Positions 1-7,323 of a stretch of 64,000 bases of DNA are shown here, piece after piece; position 1 is the stretch's first letter; every line of letters starts with the position of its first letter. Position numbers and translations under genes: made by a program. Under the pieces are notes generated by a model. That model did no database searches, was not told where the DNA came from, and was given only the letters and a program-made list of their open reading frames with translations. The stretch is from UBA1672 sp033851915 (GTDB lineage Bacteria; Pseudomonadota; Alphaproteobacteria; Micavibrionales; Micavibrionaceae): positions 1,014,140 to 1,078,139 of the forward strand of contig JAWSVM010000001.1 in the NCBI GenBank assembly GCA_033851915.1. Reading direction: 5' to 3'.

Positions 1-1
1 T

Positions 2-799
2 CGTTTTTCATTATTGGATAGAAAGCACTTAATTATTGAGGCAATGAGACATGGATATTACAATCGTGCTTTGTATATGGGTGATCGTGATTTTGTAACT
101 GTACCCACTCAGAAAATTACAAGCGCCGAAATGGCCGATAAACAACGCTCTTTAATATCAACAAAGATTGCTACTCCAAGTTCTACATTACCAATAATAA
201 AAAATGACGAGAAAAAAGGCACTGAAACAACACATTTTTCCGTTATTGATGCGCAAGGAAATATGGTTTCTGCAACGCAATCAATAAATTTTTGGTTTGG
301 CTCAGGCTTTGTCGCAAAAGGTACAGGGGTCTTACTAAATAATGAAATGGATGATTTTACCATTAAACCTGGTGTGGCTAATGGATATGGGTTGATGGGG
401 ACTGAGGCCAATACGATTGCTCCAGCAAAACGAATGTTATCTAGCATGACCCCAGTTATTGTGCAGACCAAGGATAAGGGAGCAATATTTGGTACGCCTG
501 GAGGTTCTCGTATTATCAGTATGAACTTGCTAGCAATCTTGTCTTTTTTAGATGGGTTGGAAGGAAATGATATCGTTGCCATGCCGCGATATCATCATCA
601 ATTCCTACCTGATAAAGTGATCTATGAGGATGGTGCTTTCACAGATAGGGAAGTAATGGAACTGCAAAACAAGGGGCATGACTTAGAAAAAAAGGAAAAA
701 AAATATGGGAATATGCAAATGATTATCTTTGATAAAACAAGTGGTAGCGTAAAAACATATTCAGATCCACGAGGAGAAGGTTCAGGTCGAGTTTATTAG
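2..799 (+). CDS. ggt: gamma-glutamyltranspeptidase, C-terminal part (5' end outside window)
   Basis: The reading frame is open to the left edge, so this is the end of a longer gene. It covers the end of the large subunit and all of the small subunit of gamma-glutamyltranspeptidase, the enzyme that cleaves gamma-glutamyl bonds of glutathione, usually in the periplasm. The TETTHFSVID stretch (near 221-250) carries the Thr that becomes the nucleophile after autoproteolysis; the first Thr of TTH is codon 227-229. LLNNEMDDF, LSSMTPVIV and GTPGGSRII are the usual substrate-pocket and oxyanion segments of the small subunit. The last residues follow the family pattern SDPR-x-n-G-x-x-Y. Nothing looks broken. 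The signal peptide and most of the large subunit cannot be judged here. Confidence 0.93.
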   Translation, partial: RFSLLDRKHLIIEAMRHGYYNRALYMGDRDFVTVPTQKITSAEMADKQRSLISTKIATPSSTLPIIKNDEKKGTETTHFSVIDAQGNMVSATQSINFWFGSGFVAKGTGVLLNNEMDDFTIKPGVANGYGLMGTEANTIAPAKRMLSSMTPVIVQTKDKGAIFGTPGGSRIISMNLLAILSFLDGLEGNDIVAMPRYHHQFLPDKVIYEDGAFTDREVMELQNKGHDLEKKEKKYGNMQMIIFDKTSGSVKTYSDPRGEGSGRVY

Positions 800-889
800 T
801 TTTCTCGTAAGTTCTTGTTGTTAATCTCAGCACATATTTTTATGGACGTTAGCTTATGGCCGGCAAAAAAATATCAAAAAACGGGAGCA

Positions 890-1045
890 GAAAATTACCG
901 ATCTTATGAATAATGAGATGGTGGGTAAATTGCCACTGCTTTCTGATCGCTTCTTAAGAGAAAAGTAGAAGCAAAGGCTCTTGCACTCAATTTATACGTC
1001 TGGTGAAGTACGGTTATTTCAATGGAGTCCACTAAATAAGATAGT
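890..1045 (+). pseudogene. possible decayed coding remnant between ggt and the repair operon
   Basis: The 246 bases between ggt and the alkB-like gene hold no intact ORF. Two plus-strand frames give protein-like pieces that join only through a stop or frameshift: MVGKLPLLSDRFLREK (about 918-965) and SGEVRLFQWSP (about 998-1030). This is faintly like the C-terminus of a beta-carbonic anhydrase (KLPLL followed later by TGEV-R-F), but the match is short and from memory. It may equally be non-coding. The convergent repair operon ends at 1046. Confidence 0.2.
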
Positions 1046-1660
1046 CTATTCATTGGGCATAATTGTTCTGAAGGTTAAGTTTATTCGTGGGGTATGGATA
1101 GTTTTTGTAGGCGGTAAACGGTGAAGCCAATTTGTTTGTGTTTTGCCTTTCATGACCAAAAGGCTGCCATGCTGTAATACTTGCGAAATACTCTCTTTGG
1201 TTTGTTTGTGTTTGAAAGAGAATTTGCGTTCTGCGCCGAAGCTTAGTGAGCCTATGGCACCGTTTTTCTTAAGGTCTTTCTCTGCATCACTATGCCACGC
1301 CATGCCTTCGCTGCCATTATGATATAGATTGAGGAGGCATGAGTTGAAGGTTTCGCCCGCCGTCTTCTGTATTATTTCTTTGAGTTCCAGTAATTCTGCT
1401 GTCCATGGTAGGGCTGTCTTGGTGGTTTTTGAGTAGGTGTATGAAAAGGTATTGTCGCCGTACCCTGCTACTTTGCGCTTTGTTGTTATTTTATTACCGA
1501 AAATAATGGCTTCATCATGTTTCCATGAAATATTAGTCAGAAGTGCATGGAAGTACTGCTCGGCATTATGTTGTGACATTATTGTGCCGTAATAATGAAC
1601 GCAGCCATCTTTAGGTAGTAAATTTCTTGGTTTGTTATCTAGTGTTTCAAAGAGATCCAT
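1046..1660 (-). CDS. AlkB-family 2-oxoglutarate/Fe(II) DNA repair dioxygenase
   Basis: This 204-residue protein is an AlkB homologue of the ALKBH2/3-like type. Such enzymes oxidatively remove methyl groups from N1-methyladenine and N3-methylcytosine in DNA. Visible motifs are NLYHNG at 111, the iron-binding pair H123 and D125 in WHSDAE, the distal iron ligand H180 in NWLHRLPPT, and the 2-oxoglutarate-binding RINLTFR (R192 and R198). Length is normal for the compact bacterial form. It is the last gene of a four-gene minus-strand operon with an Ada-like methyltransferase, a second 2OG-oxygenase and an Ada zinc-domain protein; its start overlaps the zinc-domain gene by 22 bases. Activation by alkylation damage through the Ada-like regulator is inferred. 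Confidence 0.9.
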   Translation of the reverse strand: MDLFETLDNKPRNLLPKDGCVHYYGTIMSQHNAEQYFHALLTNISWKHDEAIIFGNKITTKRKVAGYGDNTFSYTYSKTTKTALPWTAELLELKEIIQKTAGETFNSCLLNLYHNGSEGMAWHSDAEKDLKKNGAIGSLSFGAERKFSFKHKQTKESISQVLQHGSLLVMKGKTQTNWLHRLPPTKTIHTPRINLTFRTIMPNE

Positions 1661-1884
1661 TCTTGATACTTATCTTTCATGCAATGACCGCAAGGGCGGT
1701 ATCCTTCGTTTTGTGCATCCTTCTCGGTTTGAAAAAACACGCGGTTTTCTCGCTTCATTCTTTTTCCAGAAGGGCATTCCAATGTGCCGTATATTTTCAG
1801 GTTTTTGTTGCCGCCAAATTGAATACTCATATCTATTATTTTTTGTCTTAATTCTTGCGGACTGATTTCGCTATGCGGGATCAT
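1639..1884 (-). CDS. stand-alone Ada-type metal-binding domain protein
   Basis: This 81-residue protein matches the N-terminal metal-binding domain of Ada, the part that in E. coli Ada accepts methyl groups from DNA phosphotriesters. The diagnostic pattern runs IYGTLECPSGKRMKRENRV (about 31-49) then GYRPCGHC (61-68). Cysteines are C37, C65 and C68. The first Cys of the usual four-Cys site is missing, so either another residue fills that position or metal binding differs. The gene begins one base after the stop of the 2OG-oxygenase gene and overlaps the alkB-like gene. Because the Ada-like protein of this operon lacks this domain, the two may work in trans; that is inference. Confidence 0.8.
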   Translation of the reverse strand: MIPHSEISPQELRQKIIDMSIQFGGNKNLKIYGTLECPSGKRMKRENRVFFQTEKDAQNEGYRPCGHCMKDKYQEWISLKH

Positions 1885-1885
1885 G

Positions 1886-2599
1886 TTAGCTCACTGCATC
1901 GTGAAAAATAATGCCCATTGTATGTCGTTCTCCGCTGTGTAGCTCACTGACGCCATGCTTCATATTAACACGGTAATATCCTCTTGTTCCTTTTACGGGC
2001 CGAAAATTAGTTGTGAATATAATCATGTCACCTCGCTGTGGGTTTAGCACTATGGCTTTGGATTGCGCGCGCGGGGTTTGTTGGGTTAGAACAAATTCTC
2101 CGCCTGTAAAATCTTTTCCCGGCTGGTTAAGGAAGATGGCCGCTTGTAGAGGGAAGTAAATGTCTCCGTATAAGTCTTGATGCAAGGTATTAAAGCCGCC
2201 TTTACTATATTTTAGAATGAGAGGTGTGGGTTTGAGCTGACCATGTTCATGGCATTGATTTTGTAGTTCTAGGAAGGTCTTTGGAAATTGCTTGTCAATT
2301 CTTAATGCTTGCATCCAAAAATTTGCGATGGGGGATAGCTTTGGGTATAGGTTTTCTCTTAAACTTTGAACGATATCTGGTAAGGGATAGTCCCAATACT
2401 TATATTCGCCACGACCAAACCTATAGCGTTCCATCACTACTTTTTTACGGTACGCATCTACGTTATTATATTGGTTCATTAAGGTTTGGCATTGCTCTTC
2501 GGAGAAGAATTCAGGAACAATGGCATAGCCTCTATTATGCATTTCTTCGGTGATGGAGTTCCAGTCTATGGCCACAATCTTTTGTGTTAAATTATTCAT
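1886..2599 (-). CDS. 2OG-Fe(II) oxygenase, prolyl-hydroxylase-like fold
   Basis: A 237-residue oxygenase starting at the ATG at 2599, chosen because AAGGAG lies six bases upstream; a longer frame to 2707 would overlap the ada-like gene deeply. Iron ligands are H140 and D142 in HQDLYGD and H215 in VNMKHGVS; R225 in SGERHTMGI is the probable 2-oxoglutarate-binding Arg. GGEFVL and NPQRGDMIIF are typical of this oxygenase group, often found next to Ada/AlkB genes in proteobacteria. The exact substrate is unknown; alkylated nucleic acid or protein are both possible. The start overlaps the stop of the upstream ada-like gene by four bases (ATGA), so translation is probably coupled. Confidence 0.85.
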   Translation of the reverse strand: MNNLTQKIVAIDWNSITEEMHNRGYAIVPEFFSEEQCQTLMNQYNNVDAYRKKVVMERYRFGRGEYKYWDYPLPDIVQSLRENLYPKLSPIANFWMQALRIDKQFPKTFLELQNQCHEHGQLKPTPLILKYSKGGFNTLHQDLYGDIYFPLQAAIFLNQPGKDFTGGEFVLTQQTPRAQSKAIVLNPQRGDMIIFTTNFRPVKGTRGYYRVNMKHGVSELHSGERHTMGIIFHDAVS

Positions 2600-3444
2600 G
2601 AAAGCTCCTTTATTTGTGCTGCTTCCCATCCAATAATGGCAGATTTTCGCGTTGGCCCCCACATATAGCCACCAATATTTCCGCTGGCTTGTATGACACG
2701 ATGGCAAGGGATAAGGAACGCGATGGGGTTGTTTCCTATGGCTGTTCCAACCGCACGAGAGGCCGTGGGCTTGCCGATGTGTTTTGCGATATCTCCGTAT
2801 GTTGTTAAGTTCCCCATGGGAATTCTAAGTAGGCTTTCCCAGACTTTTAATTGAAAGGCTGTTCCGTTTAGATGTAGTTTTATTTTATCGAGGTTGCTCC
2901 AGTCTTTTTGAAAAATATATAATGTATCTTGCTGGAATTTATCAACTATCTGGTGGTAGGCGGCATTGGGAAAACGTTGTTTCAACATTGTCAGTGCTTG
3001 CGTTCCATTATCTTCAAAGGCTATGTGGCAGACGCCTTTTTCAGTAGATGCAATAATTAATTCTCCGAATGGGCTTTCCGCAAAACTGTAATTTATATTA
3101 AGGTTAATGCCGCCGTTTTTAAATTCCCCCGGAGTCATACCTTCGATGTTCACGAAAAGATCGTGCAGTCTACTACTGCCTGAAAGTCCGGTGTCATAGG
3201 CCGTATCCAGTAGTGTTGATTGCCCGTCTTTAAGTAATCCTTTAGCGTGTTCGATGCTGATATATTGCATGAATTTTTTTGGGCTAACCCCTGCCCATTC
3301 GGAGAACAGCCGTTGAAAATGAAAGGGGCTTAGATTAACAGCAGCAGCAATCTCATCTAAAGATGGTTGATCTTTAAAATTCTCTTTTATATACGCAATG
3401 GCTTGCGCAATTCTGTCGTAGTTAATTTTTTTTTGGTCAATCAT
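2596..3444 (-). CDS. Ada-like AraC regulator / O6-alkylguanine-DNA alkyltransferase
   Basis: A 282-residue two-domain protein. Residues about 8-110 form an AraC-type helix-turn-helix pair (LDEIAAAVNLSPFHFQRLF, then TPGEFK at the end). Residues about 118-280 form a methylguanine-DNA methyltransferase with the acceptor C247 in PCHRV, preceded by RAVGTAIGNNP and followed by GGYMWG. E. coli Ada has an extra N-terminal zinc domain; that domain is absent here but is encoded separately two genes downstream. It is the first gene of the repair operon and probably both repairs O6-alkylguanine and activates its own promoter, located between 3445 and about 3500. How methylation damage would be sensed without a fused zinc domain is open. 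Confidence 0.93.
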   Translation of the reverse strand: MIDQKKINYDRIAQAIAYIKENFKDQPSLDEIAAAVNLSPFHFQRLFSEWAGVSPKKFMQYISIEHAKGLLKDGQSTLLDTAYDTGLSGSSRLHDLFVNIEGMTPGEFKNGGINLNINYSFAESPFGELIIASTEKGVCHIAFEDNGTQALTMLKQRFPNAAYHQIVDKFQQDTLYIFQKDWSNLDKIKLHLNGTAFQLKVWESLLRIPMGNLTTYGDIAKHIGKPTASRAVGTAIGNNPIAFLIPCHRVIQASGNIGGYMWGPTRKSAIIGWEAAQIKELS

Positions 3445-3502
3445 TCCTGACTCTATTTCTTTGTTTTTTCGTATTGTCCATATGCATTCAATATAAAAAG
3501 GA

Positions 3503-3680
3503 TTAACGGAATTTGCGACCCGAAACTTGCTCTTGTCTTATTTTAAAATCATAAACCTGATGGGTATGCTGATCTTTGGAAGCTTCAAATCGGCGAAGGC
3601 CTATAGGGGCATTGTTAATTATAAGTTTTATATAACGTTGGTCTTTGAACCTATACGAAAGTGTCAGGGGGAGGCTTGCG
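3503..3680 (-). pseudogene. unrecognised C-terminal gene fragment upstream of the repair operon
   Basis: On the minus strand an open frame ends at a TAA at 3503-3505 and reads back through YRFKDQRYIKLIINNAPIGL and then KDQHTHQVYDFKIRQEQ, ending SGRKFR. The composition is protein-like, but there is no start codon within the open stretch and the frame dissolves near the integrase side. It may be the tail of a gene cut when the integrase-bearing element arrived. I do not recognise the family. The rest of 3445-3884 shows only the likely promoter of the repair operon and a short inverted repeat. Confidence 0.25.
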
Positions 3681-3765
3681 AAGGTGTCGATTGATGGTGG
3701 TTGAAGAGCTGTATCGCGCTTTTGCAGGCTTTTGCAGATACGTCTTCACATGCGTTAAAAGCCAG

Positions 3766-3789
3766 TTGGTTGTGAGCCCCCGCAACCAA
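3766..3789. repeat. 7-bp inverted repeat containing a tRNA-like 3' end sequence
   Basis: TTGGTTG (3766-3772) and CAACCAA (3783-3789) are perfect inverted arms around a ten-base loop. The right half, GCCCCCGCAACCA (3776-3788), equals the usual 3' end of bacterial initiator tRNA genes, but no tRNA body precedes it. As it lies about 100 bases upstream of an integrase gene it could be a remnant attachment core left by integration at a tRNA. Chance is also possible. Confidence 0.25.
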
Positions 3790-3884
3790 TACCTCTACGG
3801 TGCCCTCCGAGGCATGACCCATCAAGGCTTTCCACGAAACTATAGACATTCTTTTTAACCGTTTGGTACAAAGAGTGGTACAAA

Positions 3885-4913
3885 ATGAAAGCTGTAGATT
3901 ACCGTCTGTATAGTCGGAACAATCATCTCTATTATCGGTATGTCTTACCAAGACCACTTCAATTAGTGTTTCCTCATAAGGAGATAAAAGTATCGTTAAG
4001 TACGCAGGATATTGCTTTGGCACGTCTTTATGTTGCTAAGCTGGATATTGAAATTCAAAGCCTGATTAACCAGATATATAATGCCCAAGATATAGACGCT
4101 GTACGAACGCTTGTTATGAACGGCATAGAGGGGATGAAGGGGAAGGTTGGGTTGCCGCAACGAAAGAACCTTAACTTCGATCTACTATCACAAGGGGGTG
4201 GAACGCAGCAGCTATTCTCATTTATCGCACAGGAATACCTAAAGGATTGTGTGAGCAATTCCCCCAAAACGATTGAGCATAAACGTCAGACTTACGAGAT
4301 GTTTCAAAGTATCTGCGGTGATCTTTCTTTTAAGACCATCACCAAGGTAGAAGCACGTCAGTTCAAAGCGGTGATGTTGAGAATGCCAGCGAACTTAACC
4401 AAGATACTTAAAGTAAAGTCGTATGCAGGGATTGATTGGAAGAACCTGCCTGATAGGGATAAGCAGAGCCTTGTAACGGTGAATAATCGCCTTATCTCCA
4501 TGACTGCCTTGTTTATGTGGGCAGAGCGTAATGACTTGTATGACGGTAGGAACCCGTTTTCTGCAATGATGATTAAGAAAGCAGAGGTAAGTGCCAACAG
4601 AAGACCACCATTTACGATGTTACAGCTTCAAACGTTATTCTCATGCCCTATATATAAGGGGTGTAAAGGCATGCAGCCTAAAGAGCGATTGGAAACAGGT
4701 CGACTCGTTATTAAAGATTACAAATACTGGATTCCTTTAATTGGGCTGTATACAGGTATGAGATTAAACGAGATATGCCAGTTGTTAGTGGGTGATATCA
4801 AGTGCGTTGATGGTGTGTGGATTATCAACATCGATGATAACGATAATAAGAAACTTAAAACCGCCTCTAGTCGCGACGCTCCCAGATCTGATGATTTCTT
4901 TCTGTGGCTCTAA
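3885..4913 (+). pseudogene. tyrosine-type integrase, truncated before the catalytic C-terminus
   Basis: The 342-residue frame begins with the N-terminal arm found in phage-type integrases (MKAVDYRLYSRNNHLYYRY). It has a core-binding region around 105-215 and the first catalytic Arg at R293 in LYTGMRLNEICQL. The sequence then diverges after KLKTASSR (about 325-330), and the family H-x-x-R box and Tyr nucleophile are missing. A normal protein of this type would have roughly 80-100 more residues. The element should therefore no longer excise by itself. It lies at the left of an accessory patch with two genes of unusual type, which fits a decayed genomic island. Confidence 0.8.
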
Positions 4914-4964
4914 AGCTTGTTATATTTGGTTGGAGTGATTATAATCGGGGAAAAATAATAAAGG

Positions 4965-5405
4965 GTGAATATCTTGGCGAGTCTAACAGCGATATTAGAG
5001 CCACAAATTACATTGAAATCCACTGATGGTGATGAGGTCATTTTGAATGCATCACCAGAGTGGAAGAAGAAGCTTGCCGATTTTTTGCAATATGCTGCAA
5101 CTACGGATGATGCTGAAGTTGATTGCCATGTAAGCCTTGATGCATTGAACGATATTAAATCTGCGATTATCAAACAGTCTCGTATGCCTGAGACGCTGGG
5201 TTTGCACAAATTGGAATTGCTTGATGTTTATTCTGCGGTTGCTGCGTTCAGTGATTATCCTTCTTGTGGTTTTTATGATTATTCCGCGGATGATTTTTGC
5301 CGTCTTCATGATGATACCCTTGATATATGTGATGTTGTTTTCGAAAGAAAATCTCTTCTTCCTAGGCGTATTAAAATCGGATTGAGCGGAGATTTTGATG
5401 GATAG
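4965..5405 (+). CDS. small acidic hypothetical protein upstream of a toxin-like gene
   Basis: A 146-residue protein read from a GTG at 4965; the ribosome site is weak (AAAGGG close to the start) and a TTG at 4974 is an alternative. It is acidic, has no signal peptide and no membrane segment, and I do not recognise the family. Its end overlaps the next gene by eight bases, so the two are probably made together. Small acidic proteins beside nuclease-like toxins are often immunity or antitoxin proteins, which is the most attractive idea here but is inference only. The preceding gene is a truncated integrase. Confidence 0.6.
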   Translation: MNILASLTAILEPQITLKSTDGDEVILNASPEWKKKLADFLQYAATTDDAEVDCHVSLDALNDIKSAIIKQSRMPETLGLHKLELLDVYSAVAAFSDYPSCGFYDYSADDFCRLHDDTLDICDVVFERKSLLPRRIKIGLSGDFDG

Positions 5406-6261
5406 CCTCAATCAATCTGCATTAACTTTGGATCTGTATGTTGAATGCATTGCGCGTGGGCACGCCTTTAACAAACATGTGCTGGGCAGAGATCATAAGC
5501 CCGGAATGCAAGGAGTAAATGCCTTTCGTGCCGAGGAAACCAACGTTTTTTTTGATGAACAAGAAAGCAGACTTATCGCACCCAAGCGTCTTGGTGATGA
5601 TTTGTTTATAGAAACACCGGATGATATGGCGCATTATATCAAGAGCAATTTTCTGGTGTCCGAGCATACGCATGGTTATGTCGATCCACGCGATAACAGT
5701 GTGAATTTGTATAACTCCAAAGATAATGTGGCCTTGCATTTTTCATGGAAGAACTCGGAACGTGATTTGGGGACGGTTTATCGTTACGATCGCACTGCAA
5801 ATAATTTTACAGATGCGAAAGGTAGGGCAGAGGATGTTTCTAATCTACGTGGCGTGGAGTTACAGGCATTTGATAATGCGCAAGACCGTGAGGCGGCTGT
5901 TAATGCTGTACAGTATTTGATCTCTGATATTAATGAAAATATGCAAAACTATCTGTTTACACGTAATCCCGAGAGTACAGTGCGGAACAAGGTTTTGAAT
6001 AATGATGCTCGTCCCGGTAGGAATTGGCTCAATGATGAGGTCTTACGTGCGCCGAATAATGTCACGGGGCATAGTGAAGAGTATGCCAAACAAAATGGTC
6101 TTGATGTAGATCCTGCGAATTATGTTTGTATTAAGCAGGAAAGCGAAAGTGAATTTAATGTTGGACGCACACGTAAATCTTTGCGTTCGGGGCGTGTATT
6201 CCGAGAGATTAAAGAGCGGGGCATCGATTTTGATGTGGAGATCGTGCCTGCGATAGCCTAA
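5398..6261 (+). CDS. putative CdiA-CT/BECR-like toxin domain protein
   Basis: A 287-residue protein starting at the ATG at 5398, with GGAG seven bases upstream. The segment from 17 to about 125 resembles the CdiA C-terminal RNase-type toxins: HAFNKHVLG at 22-30, an ETPDD-M-HYI helix, then NSVNLYNSKDNVAL and a DLGTVYRYD strand. Such domains usually sit at the end of large secreted toxins and cleave tRNA or other RNA. Here the domain is at the N-terminus of a free-standing protein without a signal peptide or secretion domain. The remaining 160 residues are unrecognised and end in a basic region and IDFDVEIVP. The overlapping upstream gene may encode the neutralising partner. Similarity is by eye and should be treated as provisional. 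Confidence 0.5.
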   Translation: MDSLNQSALTLDLYVECIARGHAFNKHVLGRDHKPGMQGVNAFRAEETNVFFDEQESRLIAPKRLGDDLFIETPDDMAHYIKSNFLVSEHTHGYVDPRDNSVNLYNSKDNVALHFSWKNSERDLGTVYRYDRTANNFTDAKGRAEDVSNLRGVELQAFDNAQDREAAVNAVQYLISDINENMQNYLFTRNPESTVRNKVLNNDARPGRNWLNDEVLRAPNNVTGHSEEYAKQNGLDVDPANYVCIKQESESEFNVGRTRKSLRSGRVFREIKERGIDFDVEIVPAIA

Positions 6262-6437
6262 TTGTTTTCATAGCACCCTGTATTCCCAGAGCATCTGCGG
6301 CATGCCATATCTGTAGATGTAATATCTTTCAATCACAGAATTTTAATATTTCATAGATTTATTTTTTAATATTGATTTAATATATTAACGCTATGATTGT
6401 CGCGTGGAATCATGCTGATGGCAGAAGTGAGGGATTA

Positions 6438-6836
6438 ATGGACAGAGAGAACTTAAGAATATTGGTTGTGGATGACCATATGATTATGCGTAGTCTAATA
6501 GAAAAGACTGCAATTAGCCTCGGTTTGAAACAGATTTTACATGCAGAAAACGGGAAACAAGCTTTAGATAAAATTAATGATGGCACCATAGACATTATAT
6601 TGGCTGACTGGAATATGCCGGAGATGTGTGGTTTGGATCTTTTGAAGGCTGTTCGCCAAAATGAAGATAATAATAATTTGGCGTTTATTATGGTCACTGC
6701 CGAGAGTGAGGGGACCAAAATGATGGAGGCTATGAATAGTGGCGCTACGGCTTATTTGGTTAAACCTTTTTCATCGGATGATTTCAAAGAGACAATCGAC
6801 AAGATTATTCTTTGGCTAGAGAAAAGACGTAATTGA
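6438..6836 (+). CDS. single-domain CheY-like response regulator
   Basis: Read from the ATG at 6438, which has GAGGG five bases upstream; an in-frame ATG at 6393 lacks a ribosome site. The 132 residues form one receiver domain: acidic pair D12-D13, phosphoacceptor D57 in LADWNMPE, T87 in MVTAE and K109 in LVKPFS. There is no output domain, so it acts by protein contact. It is the first gene of a tight four-gene operon with a CheX-like phosphatase, a FIST protein and a CheA-like kinase, and is the likely phosphorylation target of that kinase. Confidence 0.92.
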   Translation: MDRENLRILVVDDHMIMRSLIEKTAISLGLKQILHAENGKQALDKINDGTIDIILADWNMPEMCGLDLLKAVRQNEDNNNLAFIMVTAESEGTKMMEAMNSGATAYLVKPFSSDDFKETIDKIILWLEKRRN

Positions 6837-6837
6837 T

Positions 6838-7308
6838 ATGAATAATAATCAACGAAAAGAACTGGCAGACGTTATTACTTCTCAAACGATTGAGTTGTTT
6901 AAGGTTATGTTTGGTGCGGATATTGAGCCGCACATGAATGACAACCATGATTTTAATGATGATGATTTGATTAGTAAAGTGACGTTGAGCGAAGAGGGGT
7001 TTGAGATTGTTCTGAAATTTATTTTCCCACGGCATATATTAGTGGAATTATTGAATGATATGTACGGGTCTATTATGGCCAATCATGAATCTGCCCGTGA
7101 AGACGCTATATGCGAAATTTCTAATATTGTGTGTAGTGGTCTTAAAACATATCTTAATGAGAAAGGCCACTCTTTGGAGATGAGCCTTCCCAGCATTTAT
7201 TGCTCTTATAATGCAGAAGATTCGTCTGATAAGGAATGCCTTAAAATTGATTTCTTTCTACTTGGCGAAGCTTTCACTGTGGATTTAAAAATGGACGAAA
7301 CGTCTTAA
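6838..7308 (+). CDS. CheX-like phosphatase family protein
   Basis: A 156-residue protein beginning one base after the receiver gene. The segment AICEISNIVCSGLKTYL with the catalytic-type pair E93 and N96 (E-x-x-N), followed by GHSLEMSLPSI, is the hallmark of CheC/CheX/FliY phosphatases, which dephosphorylate CheY-like proteins. Only one E-x-x-N helix is visible, as in CheX. No signal peptide is seen. Its neighbour upstream is a stand-alone receiver, so the probable job is to reset that receiver. Assignment to the CheX group rather than CheC rests on the single motif. Confidence 0.75.
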   Translation: MNNNQRKELADVITSQTIELFKVMFGADIEPHMNDNHDFNDDDLISKVTLSEEGFEIVLKFIFPRHILVELLNDMYGSIMANHESAREDAICEISNIVCSGLKTYLNEKGHSLEMSLPSIYCSYNAEDSSDKECLKIDFFLLGEAFTVDLKMDETS

Positions 7309-7323
7309 AAAGGAAGAAACCGA

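Noticed and set aside
890..1045. Calling the region after ggt a carbonic anhydrase gene
   Set aside because: Only two short pieces in different frames are suggestive; kept as a low-confidence remnant.
3664..4023. Minus-strand 119-residue ORF overlapping the integrase start
   Set aside because: It runs antisense through the clear integrase N-terminus and has no recognisable domain or ribosome site; treated as a shadow.
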